Below are positions 46,312 through 54,231 of a stretch of 64,000 nucleotides of DNA, one piece after another. Both the position numbers and the translations under genes were made by a program. Source of the DNA: Pseudomonadota bacterium. GTDB lineage: Bacteria > Pseudomonadota > Gammaproteobacteria > Burkholderiales > Rhodocyclaceae. The stretch lies in contig JAKOZI010000125.1 in assembly GCA_029780075.1 (NCBI GenBank), positions 1 through 64,000 on the forward strand. The letters are read 5' to 3'. Position 1 is the first letter of the stretch; every line of letters starts with the position of its first letter. Under the pieces are notes generated by a model. That model saw only the letters and a list, made by a program, of their open reading frames with translations, was not told where the DNA came from and made no database searches.

Positions 46312-46931
46312 GGTCTGGCCGCCTCGGCGCCGAACAGTTGCAACTCGGCTTCGGCAGGCGCGCTCGCGCCCTGGGTGTTACGCAAGCGGAGTTGCGTCGT
46401 GTCGCCGCCAGCTTCGTCGATGCCGATGCTGTCGACGAAGCGCCCGCCCGATAACTTCAGGCCAATCAGAAACTGCGCGATCTGCGCCTGGCGCGGCTTG
46501 AGTTCGATTTCCCACTTCGCGGCATCGCCTTGTACGCTGACCTCGAAGACTTCGCGCAAGGCCGTCGTGTTGGCGCCGAGCAGTGCCCGGAAAACCCGGC
46601 TCACCTGCGCCAGCCCCGGCACATCGCGCAGGCCACGCTCGCGACGCGTGCCGTCGGCGGCGATTTCGACGATGCGTTCGTCACCGAAGACATAGCCTAT
46701 CCGGTAGGGCTGTTCGATCAACCACAGCACACCGTGCCGCCGCGAATAGACGAGGCGGCCGGAAGTTACCAGCGGGCGCTTGAGCGCGGCCATCTGCTTG
46801 GTCTGCACGAAGTCGGCACGCAGCACGCCGTACTGCTCGATCTGCGCGCCGATGCGGGCTAGGGTATCCGCTTCGGCGGCCAGCAGCGGGGCCGCCGCCA
46901 GCAACAGCAGCCACTGCATCAGTCGGCGCAC
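46308..46931 (-). CDS. apeL: LolA-like periplasmic lipid carrier (ApeL-like)
   Basis: This 207-aa exported protein has a signal peptide (MQWLLLLAAAPLLAAEA) and the half-barrel pattern of LolA-type carriers: YGVLRADFVQTKQMAALKRPLVTSGRLVYSRRHGVLWLIEQPYRIGYVFG, then a helix-strand C-terminal part (KWEIELKPRQAQIAQFLIGLKLSGGRFV). It is not the housekeeping LolA but the variant seen in APE clusters, expected to ferry the product through the periplasm. It overlaps the MMPL gene by 4 bp. The thioesterase upstream overlaps it by 13 bp; the second Met at ~46919 is an alternative start. Confidence 0.85.
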   Translation of the reverse strand: MRRLMQWLLLLAAAPLLAAEADTLARIGAQIEQYGVLRADFVQTKQMAALKRPLVTSGRLVYSRRHGVLWLIEQPYRIGYVFGDERIVEIAADGTRRERGLRDVPGLAQVSRVFRALLGANTTALREVFEVSVQGDAAKWEIELKPRQAQIAQFLIGLKLSGGRFVDSIGIDEAGGDTTQLRLRNTQGASAPAEAELQLFGAEAARP

Positions 46932-47338
46932 GCCTGCTCCAGTCTGGCCAGCACGATCGCCGGAGAAACGAATTGCAGCTCGCCGGTGGTGGCGTCGACG
47001 GCGACCTGGATGGTGCTCCCCTTGGTCAGTCGTTCGCCGCTGTCCCGGTCATGGATTTCGTAGCCGATCCTGAGGCGGTTGTGGTATTCGAGCAGCCGGG
47101 CCGTTACCCGCAGACGCTGGCCGTAGCGCGCCGGGCGAACGTACTTGAGATGGCAGTCGACGATCGGCCACAGATAGCCCGAGGTCTGCATCTGCGGATA
47201 GTCGTAGTCGAAGCGTCGCAACAGCGCGCAGCGGGCGAGCTCGAAGTACTTGAGGTAGTGGCCGTGCCAGGCGACGTTCATCGCGTCCACATCGTGGAAA
47301 GGCACTTCCAGTTCGACGCTGGCGACGAGTTCAAGCAT
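46919..47338 (-). CDS. apeK: 4HBT-family acyl thioesterase (ApeK-like)
   Basis: This 139-aa hotdog thioesterase of the YbgC/4-hydroxybenzoyl-CoA type has its catalytic Asp in FHDVDAMNVAWHGHYLKYFE, the standard position. Strands VDCHLKYVRPARYGQRLRVTARLLEY and KGSTIQVAVDATTGELQF follow. It could release polyene acids from ACP or edit stalled intermediates. It overlaps the ammonia-lyase end by 8 bp and the LolA-like gene by 13 bp. ApeK is the expected thioesterase of these clusters, and the symbol rests on that order. Confidence 0.85.
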   Translation of the reverse strand: MLELVASVELEVPFHDVDAMNVAWHGHYLKYFELARCALLRRFDYDYPQMQTSGYLWPIVDCHLKYVRPARYGQRLRVTARLLEYHNRLRIGYEIHDRDSGERLTKGSTIQVAVDATTGELQFVSPAIVLARLEQACAD

Positions 47339-48908
47339 CGGGATACAGGGACCAGCGGCCGGCGCGGATCAGGCCGCTGAGCGCACGCAGTTCGCTTTCG
47401 AGCGCCCGGTCCTCGTCGAGGAACGGCGAGTGTCGGCTGACCAGGTGCATGAATGTCGTGACCGCCGGGGTCAGTTCGGCCGCTGCGCGATCCGGCAGAC
47501 GCTGGCGCAGTTTCACCCCCTGCACGCTGGCCAGCGTCAGGGCGGCGGCCACCTGCTCGCTGAGTTCGAGCACGCGCAGGCAGTCGCGCGCGGCGATGGT
47601 GCCCATGCTTACCTTGTCCTGGTTGTGGCATTCGGTCGACCGCGAGAAAACGCTGGCCGGCATGGTCAGTTTCAGTGCTTCGGCGGTCCACGCCGAAGCG
47701 CCGATCTGTACGGCCTTGAAACCGTGGTTGATCGACGCGCGCTCGCCGCAGCTCCCGGAGAGGTTCTGCGGCAGTCCATGGTTGTACCTGGTATCGACCA
47801 GCAGTGCCAACTGGCGGTCCATCAGGTCGGCGAGATTGGCCACCGCCGTCTTCAGCGCGTCCATGGCGAAGGCGATGTGACCGCCGTAGAAATGCCCGCC
47901 GTGCAGCACCAGTTCGGCATCGCCGTCGATCAGCGGGTTGTCGTTGGCACTGTTGAGCTCGTTTTCGATGTCCCGGCGCATCCAGGTGAGCGCGTCGCGC
48001 GTGACGCCGATGACATGCGGGGCGCAGCGGATCGAGTAACGGTCCTGCAGGCGGATGGGTTCGGCGCGGGCTCCCGGCTCGCCAGCGTGCAGGTCGCTCC
48101 AGATCCAGGCCGCGGCCTGGTTCTGGCCGGCGTGCGGTTTGGCGGCGAAGAGGCGCGGGTCGAAGTGGCCGCGGTTGCCACGCAGGGCGATCGCCGCCAG
48201 CGCGGTGAGGCGGCAGCACAGGCGCGACAGCGTCTCGGCGCGTTGCCAGGCGAGACAGGCCAGCGCGGTCATCACCGCGGTACCGTTCATGATCGCCAGG
48301 CCTTCCTTCGGTGCCAGGCGCAGCGGTGCCCGCCGCAGCAGGGCGAGCGCTTCCGCCGCCGGCCGGCGGGTACCCGCGTGCCGCACGTCGCGCTCGCCGA
48401 CCAGCGCGGCGGCGACGTAGGAGAGCGGCGTCAGGTCGCCGCTGGCGCCGACCGAACCTTCGCAGGGGATGAAGGGCAACACGCGGTGTTCGATCAGCGC
48501 GGCGAGTTGCTCGAGCAGTTCCCAGCGCACGCCCGAATAGCCCTGTGCCAGCGAGTTGAGCCGGCAGACGAGGACCGCCAGCGTCGCTTCGTCGTCGAGG
48601 TATTCGCCCATGCCGCAGCCGTGGAAACGCGTCAGGTGCAGCGGCAGTTCGGCAACCAGGTCGGGCGGGACGCGAATCGTGCAGGAATCGCCGTAACCGG
48701 TGTTGACTCCGTAGACGACGCCGTCGTCGGCCAGCAGGCGTTCGAGGAAGGCCGCGCCGCTTCTGATGCGCCGGGCGAATTCGGGGGCACTGGAGAGCAC
48801 CACCAAGGCGTTGTCGCGCGCCACCTGCAGGACGTCCTCGATGCGCAGGCGGCGGGCGCCGATTTCGACGCTCGCCGGGCACGCGGCTAGCCTGTTGTCC
48901 ATGTTCAC
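47331..48908 (-). CDS. MIO-type aromatic amino acid ammonia-lyase
   Basis: This is a 525-aa member of the HAL/PAL/TAL superfamily. The MIO prosthetic group forms from ASG in EGSVGASGDLTPLSY (~154-156). The inner Tyr loop is DDGVVYGVNTGYGDS, and the later SANDNPLIDGD and RYNHGLPQNLSG blocks are intact. At the position that separates TAL (His-Leu), PAL (Phe-Leu) and HAL (Ser-His), my hand alignment gives Phe-His (LTRFHGCGMG), so the substrate is not obvious. In this setting it most likely deaminates Phe or Tyr to a cinnamate/coumarate starter for the adjacent ligase; genuine histidine catabolism is unlikely without other hut genes. It lies between apeJ and apeK, a position not occupied in the E. 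coli-type cluster. Confidence 0.88.
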   Translation of the reverse strand: MNMDNRLAACPASVEIGARRLRIEDVLQVARDNALVVLSSAPEFARRIRSGAAFLERLLADDGVVYGVNTGYGDSCTIRVPPDLVAELPLHLTRFHGCGMGEYLDDEATLAVLVCRLNSLAQGYSGVRWELLEQLAALIEHRVLPFIPCEGSVGASGDLTPLSYVAAALVGERDVRHAGTRRPAAEALALLRRAPLRLAPKEGLAIMNGTAVMTALACLAWQRAETLSRLCCRLTALAAIALRGNRGHFDPRLFAAKPHAGQNQAAAWIWSDLHAGEPGARAEPIRLQDRYSIRCAPHVIGVTRDALTWMRRDIENELNSANDNPLIDGDAELVLHGGHFYGGHIAFAMDALKTAVANLADLMDRQLALLVDTRYNHGLPQNLSGSCGERASINHGFKAVQIGASAWTAEALKLTMPASVFSRSTECHNQDKVSMGTIAARDCLRVLELSEQVAAALTLASVQGVKLRQRLPDRAAAELTPAVTTFMHLVSRHSPFLDEDRALESELRALSGLIRAGRWSLYPDA

Positions 48909-50605
48909 GCCTCGAGTTGTTCGGCGACTGCCGCTGCCGTGGTGGCGGCGTCCTGCCGCCAGAAGTCATAGAAATTGAACCACTGCTCGGGCGCCCGCAG
49001 GCAGTAGGCTTCGAGCCGGCGCGCGTATTGCTGCAGGTACGCCTGCAGGCGTTGCTGGCGTTCGCGGCGCGGGAGCTCGATGCACTCGGCGAACAGCTCG
49101 AAATGGATGCGGTAGCCGTCGCTCTCGCGCAGGCAGAAGAACAGATACACCGGGCAGGCGAGCAGGCTGGCGAGGATCATCGGACCCTGTGCGAAAGGCG
49201 CCGGCGCACCGAGAAAATCGACCGTCTTGACCCGTCCGTTCTGCGCCGGCGGCGTGCGGTCGCCGACGATGACCAGCAACTCGCCGGCGTCGATTTTTTC
49301 CTTGAGCAGGATCGCGGTTTGCGGGCCGAGGTTCGACACCGGCAGCAGATTCACCGCGAAGTTCGCGTTTGCCGCGGCCAGCAGGGCGTTGAACCGGCGG
49401 GCGTGCTCGCTGTAAACGACCGCGTTGATGGTCGCCAGTCGCTGTTTGCTGGCCAGCGCACGCGTCATTTCGAGGTTGCCCAGATGCGAGCCGATGAGAA
49501 CGGCGCCGCGTCCCGAAGCGAGCAGTGCCTCAAACGCCGGGCGATTGGGAAAATCGACACGGCCTTCGATTGCTCCGATCCAGGCGGCGACCTTGTCGAG
49601 GCCCGCCTGCGCGAAGGCCAGCATGTGGCGGAAACTGTCGCGCCAGCCGGGTGGCGGCCGGCCGCTGAGCTGCGCAACCCGTTGCAGATAGTCGCGCGAA
49701 GCGGCACGCGCCCGGCTTCCGGTCAGGAAAAAATAGCTCACGATCGGATAGAGCAGCAGTCGTGTCGCCCGTTCGCCGAGCAGGCGGTAGCAGAGGAACA
49801 CGATACGCAAGCCGAGTCCGCTGCCGCGCTCGGCAAGGCGCGACCAATGCGCGCCGCGCCGCGCGTGCGCCGGCAGCTTGCGCCACAGCAACCGTGGCAG
49901 GCGCGGCAGCATGGCGAAGAACAGCCGGGCATGCATCTTCGAGATGCGCACGTTGTCGTGCCACAGGTCGAAGTGCGAGATCCCCTCCCTGGGGTAGGTG
50001 ACCCGGGTTTCGAGATTCTCGACGGGCACGCCGGCCCAGGCCAGGCGGACGATGATCTCGATGTCGAAGTCCATGCGCGTCGGGATGCGCACGCCATCGA
50101 TCAAGGTGCAACTGGCCGCCAGCGGATAGAGTCGGAAGCCGCACATCGAATCGCCGATGGCCAGCGACAGGGTTTCCACCCAGACCCAGAAATGCGTGAC
50201 GTAGCGTCCGTAGTGCCGGCTTCTGGGGACCGAGTGATCATGCACCGCCTTGCCGCAGACGACGGCTTCCGGGTTGGCGAAGCCCCGTTCCAGGAAGCGC
50301 GGCACGTCGGCGAGGTCATGCTGCCCGTCGGCATCGACCTGCAGGGCGTGACTGAAACCGGCCCGCCGCGCCGCGCGCATGCCGGCCATCACCGCCGCCC
50401 CCTTGCCGGCGTTCTCCGGGAGGCGCAACAGCCGAAGCAGCGGCTGTTCGGAAGCGAGCACGGCGAGCACGGCCTGTGTCGCGCCGTCGCTGCCGTCGTC
50501 GACGACGAAGATCGGCAGGTCATGCGGCAGCAGGCGCTCGACGGTGCCGCGGATGCGCTCCTTGTGGTTGTAGATGGGGATCAGGACGCAGGGTTTGAAA
50601 CTCAT
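48905..50605 (-). CDS. apeJ: Fused glycosyltransferase 2 / lipid acyltransferase (ApeJ-like)
   Basis: This is a two-domain protein of 566 aa. Residues ~1-230 are a GT2 glycosyltransferase (CVLIPIYNHKERIRG, FVVDDGSDGATQ, ALQVDADGQHD with the DxD-type motif). Residues ~265-566 are an LpxL/HtrB-type acyltransferase with the His-x4-Glu motif in IGSHLGNLEMTRA and the following VIVGDRTPPAQNGRV block. Such fusions are hallmarks of aryl polyene clusters and are thought to build the sugar-lipid anchor and attach the polyene. It overlaps the lyase by 4 bp and the ligase by 4 bp. The hydrophobic helix at ~280 may place it at the inner membrane. Confidence 0.87.
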   Translation of the reverse strand: MSFKPCVLIPIYNHKERIRGTVERLLPHDLPIFVVDDGSDGATQAVLAVLASEQPLLRLLRLPENAGKGAAVMAGMRAARRAGFSHALQVDADGQHDLADVPRFLERGFANPEAVVCGKAVHDHSVPRSRHYGRYVTHFWVWVETLSLAIGDSMCGFRLYPLAASCTLIDGVRIPTRMDFDIEIIVRLAWAGVPVENLETRVTYPREGISHFDLWHDNVRISKMHARLFFAMLPRLPRLLWRKLPAHARRGAHWSRLAERGSGLGLRIVFLCYRLLGERATRLLLYPIVSYFFLTGSRARAASRDYLQRVAQLSGRPPPGWRDSFRHMLAFAQAGLDKVAAWIGAIEGRVDFPNRPAFEALLASGRGAVLIGSHLGNLEMTRALASKQRLATINAVVYSEHARRFNALLAAANANFAVNLLPVSNLGPQTAILLKEKIDAGELLVIVGDRTPPAQNGRVKTVDFLGAPAPFAQGPMILASLLACPVYLFFCLRESDGYRIHFELFAECIELPRRERQQRLQAYLQQYARRLEAYCLRAPEQWFNFYDFWRQDAATTAAAVAEQLEA

Positions 50606-52338
50606 GTATCGACATCCAGGACAATCCGCCCACTCGCATGCTTGCGCTGTGGCGTCAGGAAAAGGAAGTCGAGCCGACCGCTGGCGGTATCCCAGTGCAG
50701 TTGCAGGCGCAGGCGCGCGTCGGGCAGTACCGGCGCGTGAAACTTGAGTTTCTCCAGCGCCGAGAAACGTGGCAGACAGGCATCCCAGGCGAAATGACGG
50801 CGCGCCAGGCGCAGCGCCCAGTCGACTTGCACCACCCCGGGCAGGATCGGCAGGCCGGGGAAGTGTCCGGCAAAATGCAGCAGTTGCGGCGGTACGTGCA
50901 AATCGAGCGTGACCACCGCCGCGCTGTCACGGTGCACCGCCAGCACCGCCGGCAGCAGGTCGCGTTCGGAAACGTTGCTGGTGCTGGGGGTGAACAGGGC
51001 GCGCAGGGAATCGTCGGTCAGTTTGCCGCGTTCGTTGACTGGCAGGACGTCCGGAAAGCGCCAGTGTCGCGGCAGGAGGACCGCCTCGAAGCAGGTCGCC
51101 AGGTGGCGCGTCAGTTCGCGCCGCACGGCGAGCTTCCCCAGCGCCAGCAGCCTTTCCGCGCCGTCGGTATTGAGCACGACGACGGCGCCGACCGTTTGCC
51201 GCGGGCCGTCAAGAGGCACTGCCGCCGCCGCCGCGACCCACGCGTGTTCGCTGAGACGCGCTTCCATTTCCGGCAGCGACAGGCGCTTTTCTTCGACCTT
51301 GATGGTACGGTCGAGGCGGCCACCCAGGCGGAAGCAGCCGCCGGGCAAGAGTTCGACTGCGTCGTCCATGCGCCACGGCGAGGGGTCATCGAGAAATGGC
51401 GAATGCAGGATCAGCGCGCCATCCGCCGCGGCATCGACGCGGACTCCCGGCAGCGGCGTCCAGGCGTCGCCGTTCTCCAGCCGGCGCCAGGCGACCCCCC
51501 CGGTTTCGGTGCTGCCGAAGACTTCGGTTGGCGCCTGACCAAACTGACGGGTGAATTCGCCGGCCGCGGCGATCGGCAGCGGGCCACCCGAGGAGAAGAG
51601 CAGGCGCGGTGGCGGCTGCAGGGAGGCGAGGGAGATCAGGGCCGGCAGGCGCGCCAGATGTGCCGGACTCGACACCAGCACGGTGTCCGCGAAGAGCGCC
51701 AGCCGTTGCTGTAGCGTGTCCGGCGTCGCGCAGGTCACGGTATCGAAGCAGCGCCCGGCGGAGAGCGGCCACAGCAGACGGAAGAGCAGGCCGTAAATGT
51801 GCTGATGCGGTACCGTAGCGACCACCGTCGCGTTGCCGAGGGTTGCCCCCCACAGTTTTTCCAGCGTCTCGATTTCGGCCTCGAAGCTGGCCAGGGTCTT
51901 GCGTACGCGCTTCGGTTCGCCGGTGCTGCCCGAAGTGTAAAGGTCGATCAGCGCGGCCCGTGGTTGCAGCGCGGTCAGCGGCGCGTCGGGCGGCGTGTCG
52001 CTGACCGCCCCCGGCTCGGCGACGGAATCGAAAAAAGCGTTCAGGCGGGCGATGGTCGACGGCTGCGTGTTGGGCGGGATGACCACCGTCTTGCCGGCGT
52101 GCACGACAGCCAGCAGCCAGATGACGAAATCCAGCGGTGACTCGCTGACCAGCAGCCAGCGCGCGCCGCCGCTGCTGGCGACACCCCGCGCACGCTGTCG
52201 CACGCGGGCGCGGAACTCTTCCCAGACGAGGTAGCGCCGGCCGTCGTGGCAAACCGGCTGTGCCAGCGGTCGCCAGGTGTCGAGCAAGGCGTGCAGGGGG
52301 GCCGGGGGGCCGACCGCCGGGACCGGCATGTCAGCCAT
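50602..52338 (-). CDS. apeH: AMP-dependent aryl-ACP ligase fused to a hotdog dehydratase (ApeH-ApeI)
   Basis: This is a 578-aa fusion. Residues ~1-445 form an acyl-adenylating ligase with the P-loop IDLYTSGSTGEPKRV, VPHQHIYGLLFRL, EVFGSTETGGVAW and a C-terminal lysine region in VNERGKLTDDSLR. Residues ~465-578 form a FabA/FabZ-like hotdog dehydratase with HFAGHFPGLPILPGVVQVDW. ApeH activates the aryl acid and loads it on ACP, and ApeI dehydrates intermediates; in the E. coli-type clusters I know they are separate genes. The fusion may tether starter loading to dehydration. ApeI is reported to pair with ApeP, so the complex here may differ. Neighbours overlap by 4-8 bp. Confidence 0.87.
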   Translation of the reverse strand: MADMPVPAVGPPAPLHALLDTWRPLAQPVCHDGRRYLVWEEFRARVRQRARGVASSGGARWLLVSESPLDFVIWLLAVVHAGKTVVIPPNTQPSTIARLNAFFDSVAEPGAVSDTPPDAPLTALQPRAALIDLYTSGSTGEPKRVRKTLASFEAEIETLEKLWGATLGNATVVATVPHQHIYGLLFRLLWPLSAGRCFDTVTCATPDTLQQRLALFADTVLVSSPAHLARLPALISLASLQPPPRLLFSSGGPLPIAAAGEFTRQFGQAPTEVFGSTETGGVAWRRLENGDAWTPLPGVRVDAAADGALILHSPFLDDPSPWRMDDAVELLPGGCFRLGGRLDRTIKVEEKRLSLPEMEARLSEHAWVAAAAAVPLDGPRQTVGAVVVLNTDGAERLLALGKLAVRRELTRHLATCFEAVLLPRHWRFPDVLPVNERGKLTDDSLRALFTPSTSNVSERDLLPAVLAVHRDSAAVVTLDLHVPPQLLHFAGHFPGLPILPGVVQVDWALRLARRHFAWDACLPRFSALEKLKFHAPVLPDARLRLQLHWDTASGRLDFLFLTPQRKHASGRIVLDVDT

Positions 52339-52894
52339 TCGCGGCGAGCAGCCGTCGGCGCAACAGCCATTCGCCGGCGAACAGGGTGCCCATCAGCAGG
52401 TAGGCGATCAGCCCGTTGTACAGGGCCCAGATGTCACGGCTGGTCCATACCGCGGTGTAGGTCGCGAGCAGGCCATTGCACACAAAGAAGGCACACCAGA
52501 CCTGCGTGACGCGGCGGGTGTAGCGCACCGCGGCCGGCGGCAGGTCGGCCTGGCCCAGTCTGGCGAAGCGCTCGATCATCGATGGCGGATGCCGGAGCGA
52601 CAGGCCGAACAGCAGCAGCATACCGAGGTTGACCGCCACCGGGTAAAGGCGGAGCAACTGTTCGCTGTTGGTCGCCGCGGTCAGCCCCGAAAGCATCAGC
52701 ATCGCCACCAGAATCATGAAATCGGTACGCGACAGATCCGTCAGCAGACGGCTCGCGAGTTGTCGGCGGCGCAACAGCAGCAGCATGGCCAGCAGCAGGG
52801 CCAGGTCGCGTGGCTCAAGAAGCTGCAGCCCACAGAAAATGAGCGCCGGATAGGCGAGCCACAACAGCACCTGGAGCATGCGCGTGGCGATCAT
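52331..52894 (-). CDS. apeG: COG4648-type membrane protein (ApeG-like)
   Basis: This is a 187-aa integral membrane protein with about five hydrophobic segments (MLQVLLWLAYPALIFCGLQLL, DLALLLAMLLLL, FMILVAMLMLSGLTAA, LYPVAVNLGMLLLFGLSL, LIAYLLMGTLFAGEWLL). It lies between the ACP genes and the ligase, the standard site of the unknown-function COG4648 protein in aryl polyene clusters, with conserved SLRHPPSMIERFARL and VWCAFFVCNGLLATYTA. No enzymatic motif is evident. It overlaps the ligase by 8 bp. A scaffold or lipid-handling role is possible but untested. Confidence 0.83.
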   Translation of the reverse strand: MIATRMLQVLLWLAYPALIFCGLQLLEPRDLALLLAMLLLLRRRQLASRLLTDLSRTDFMILVAMLMLSGLTAATNSEQLLRLYPVAVNLGMLLLFGLSLRHPPSMIERFARLGQADLPPAAVRYTRRVTQVWCAFFVCNGLLATYTAVWTSRDIWALYNGLIAYLLMGTLFAGEWLLRRRLLAANG

Positions 52895-52913
52895 CGCTGG
52901 TGTGCCGGTTTCT

Positions 52914-53159
52914 TCAGGCGGCGAGCAGCGTGCGCACGGTGCTCACCACGTCGCCCACCGTGCGCACGGTCTTGAAATTCTCCGGCCGGATGCGCTTGCC
53001 GGTCATTTCCTGGAGTTTGATCGCCAGATCGACGGCGTCGATGCTGTCCAGGTCGAGTTCGTCGAACAGACGCGTTTCCGGGCCGACCCGTCCCGGATCG
53101 ATTTCGAAGGCCTCGAAAAGAATGGCCTGCAGTTTTTCGAGAATCTGTTCGTCGGTCAT
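52914..53159 (-). CDS. apeF: Acyl carrier protein (second ACP, ApeF-like)
   Basis: This 81-aa ACP has the phosphopantetheine Ser in FDELDLDSIDAVDLAIKLQ and the flanking helices of the four-helix bundle (DEQILEKLQAILFEAFEI). It is one of two ACPs in the cluster, placed 40 bp after the first and 19 bp before the membrane protein. In the Xenorhabdus APE system one ACP receives the aryl starter and the other carries the elongating chain; which is which cannot be told from sequence. No PPTase gene was seen in the window. Confidence 0.9.
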   Translation of the reverse strand: MTDEQILEKLQAILFEAFEIDPGRVGPETRLFDELDLDSIDAVDLAIKLQEMTGKRIRPENFKTVRTVGDVVSTVRTLLAA

Positions 53160-53198
53160 GACTTTCTCCCTGAGAGTCTCTTGGTGTTGGACGCGCTG

Positions 53199-53465
53199 TC
53201 AGAGCGTCGCCCCGGAACTGCCGACCAGTTGGGCCAGCGTGCTGACCGAACGGAAATGCTGGCGGTTGGCCGCGTCGTTGGCTGCGAGCTGGATATGGTA
53301 CTTCTTGCGCAGGGCAATGCCGAGTTCCAGTGCGTCGATCGAGTCGAGCCCGAGTCCGTCTTCACCGAAGAGCGGCGCCTCATCGTCGATGTCGTCGACG
53401 GTGAGGTCTTCAAGATCGAGTGCTTCGATGATCAGGCGTTTGATTTCAAGCTTCAAGGCGTCCAT
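53199..53465 (-). CDS. apeE: Acyl carrier protein (first ACP, ApeE-like)
   Basis: This 88-aa ACP begins at the ATG at 53465 (MDALKLEIKRLIIEAL). The Ppant Ser lies in FGEDGLGLDSIDALELGIALRKKY, followed by FRSVSTLAQLV. The track's earlier Met (53498) lies inside the acyltransferase in another frame. It overlaps the acyltransferase end by 20 bp. Its sequence differs clearly from the second ACP (GLDSIDALEL against DLDSIDAVDL), consistent with a division of labour. Confidence 0.9.
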   Translation of the reverse strand: MDALKLEIKRLIIEALDLEDLTVDDIDDEAPLFGEDGLGLDSIDALELGIALRKKYHIQLAANDAANRQHFRSVSTLAQLVGSSGATL

Positions 53466-54231
53466 GTTTGTACAGTTCCTGGGTGAAATAGGCCTCAAGG
53501 GCGCGTGTCAGCCGGCGCGCGGCGATCGGCAGGGAGACGTTCGGCGTGACCCACTCGTTGACCGAAATCGGTGTCAGTACTTCGAGGCGCAGATGGAATC
53601 GTCGTGGCGGAATCCGGTACCAGCGTTCGTGTTTGCTGAGGGTCGTCGGATGGCAGTCGATCAGCACCGGCAGCACCGGCATGCCGCTCTTCAGGGCGAT
53701 GTACGAAGCGCCGCGCAGGAAATGCAGCGCCTGCCCCGGCACGCTGCGCGTTCCCTCCGGGAAGATGATCAGCGGATGCCCGGCGGTGAGATCCCGGCTG
53801 CAGTCGTCGATCAGGGTCTCGGGAAGCGAATTGTTGATGTAGTCGGCTGCGCGCACCACGCCGCCGAGAAACGGGTTTCGCCACAGCCGTTGCTTGACGA
53901 CGCAACTGGCGGCAGGCATCAGCGAGATCAGCGCGACGACATCGATCAAGGTCGGGTGGTTGGCCAGCACCAGGGTGTTTCGGCAATGCCGCAGGCGCTC
54001 GCCGCCGATCAGTTCGAAGCGCATGATCCCGACGCTCTCCATCAGCCAGATGAACGCGCCGAACGCCTTGTGGATGATCCACCGCACGCGCGTCGAGCGT
54101 GTCCGCGGCCCGCAGCAAAGCGCGACCACCGGGAAGACCAGCAGCGTCAGCAGCAAGCCGCCGATGCCGAATACCGCAAAACAGCCTGCGGTGGCCAGCA
54201 GCCGCCAGTAATAGTCGAGGCCGCCGCTCAT
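53446..54231 (-). CDS. apeD: 1-acylglycerol-3-phosphate-type acyltransferase (ApeD-like)
   Basis: This is a 261-aa membrane-associated LPLAT (PlsC-like) with the His-x4-Asp motif in LANHPTLIDVVAL and the glycerolipid-binding motif in IIFPEGTRSVPG. A hydrophobic segment near the N-terminus (CFAVFGIGGLLLTLLVFPVVALCC) anchors it. The preferred start is the ATG at 54231, which overlaps the upstream TGA and has GGAG six bases before; the track GTG at 54249 lies inside the upstream gene. It probably acylates the lipid anchor of the polyene together with the ApeJ-like fusion. Confidence 0.88.
   Translation of the reverse strand: MSGGLDYYWRLLATAGCFAVFGIGGLLLTLLVFPVVALCCGPRTRSTRVRWIIHKAFGAFIWLMESVGIMRFELIGGERLRHCRNTLVLANHPTLIDVVALISLMPAASCVVKQRLWRNPFLGGVVRAADYINNSLPETLIDDCSRDLTAGHPLIIFPEGTRSVPGQALHFLRGASYIALKSGMPVLPVLIDCHPTTLSKHERWYRIPPRRFHLRLEVLTPISVNEWVTPNVSLPIAARRLTRALEAYFTQELYKHGRLEA

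Noticed and set aside
47278-48969. 563-aa minus-strand ORF overlapping the ammonia-lyase in another frame
   Set aside because: Arginine/proline-rich +1 shadow; the correct frame contains the MIO motif and the expected start and stop overlaps.
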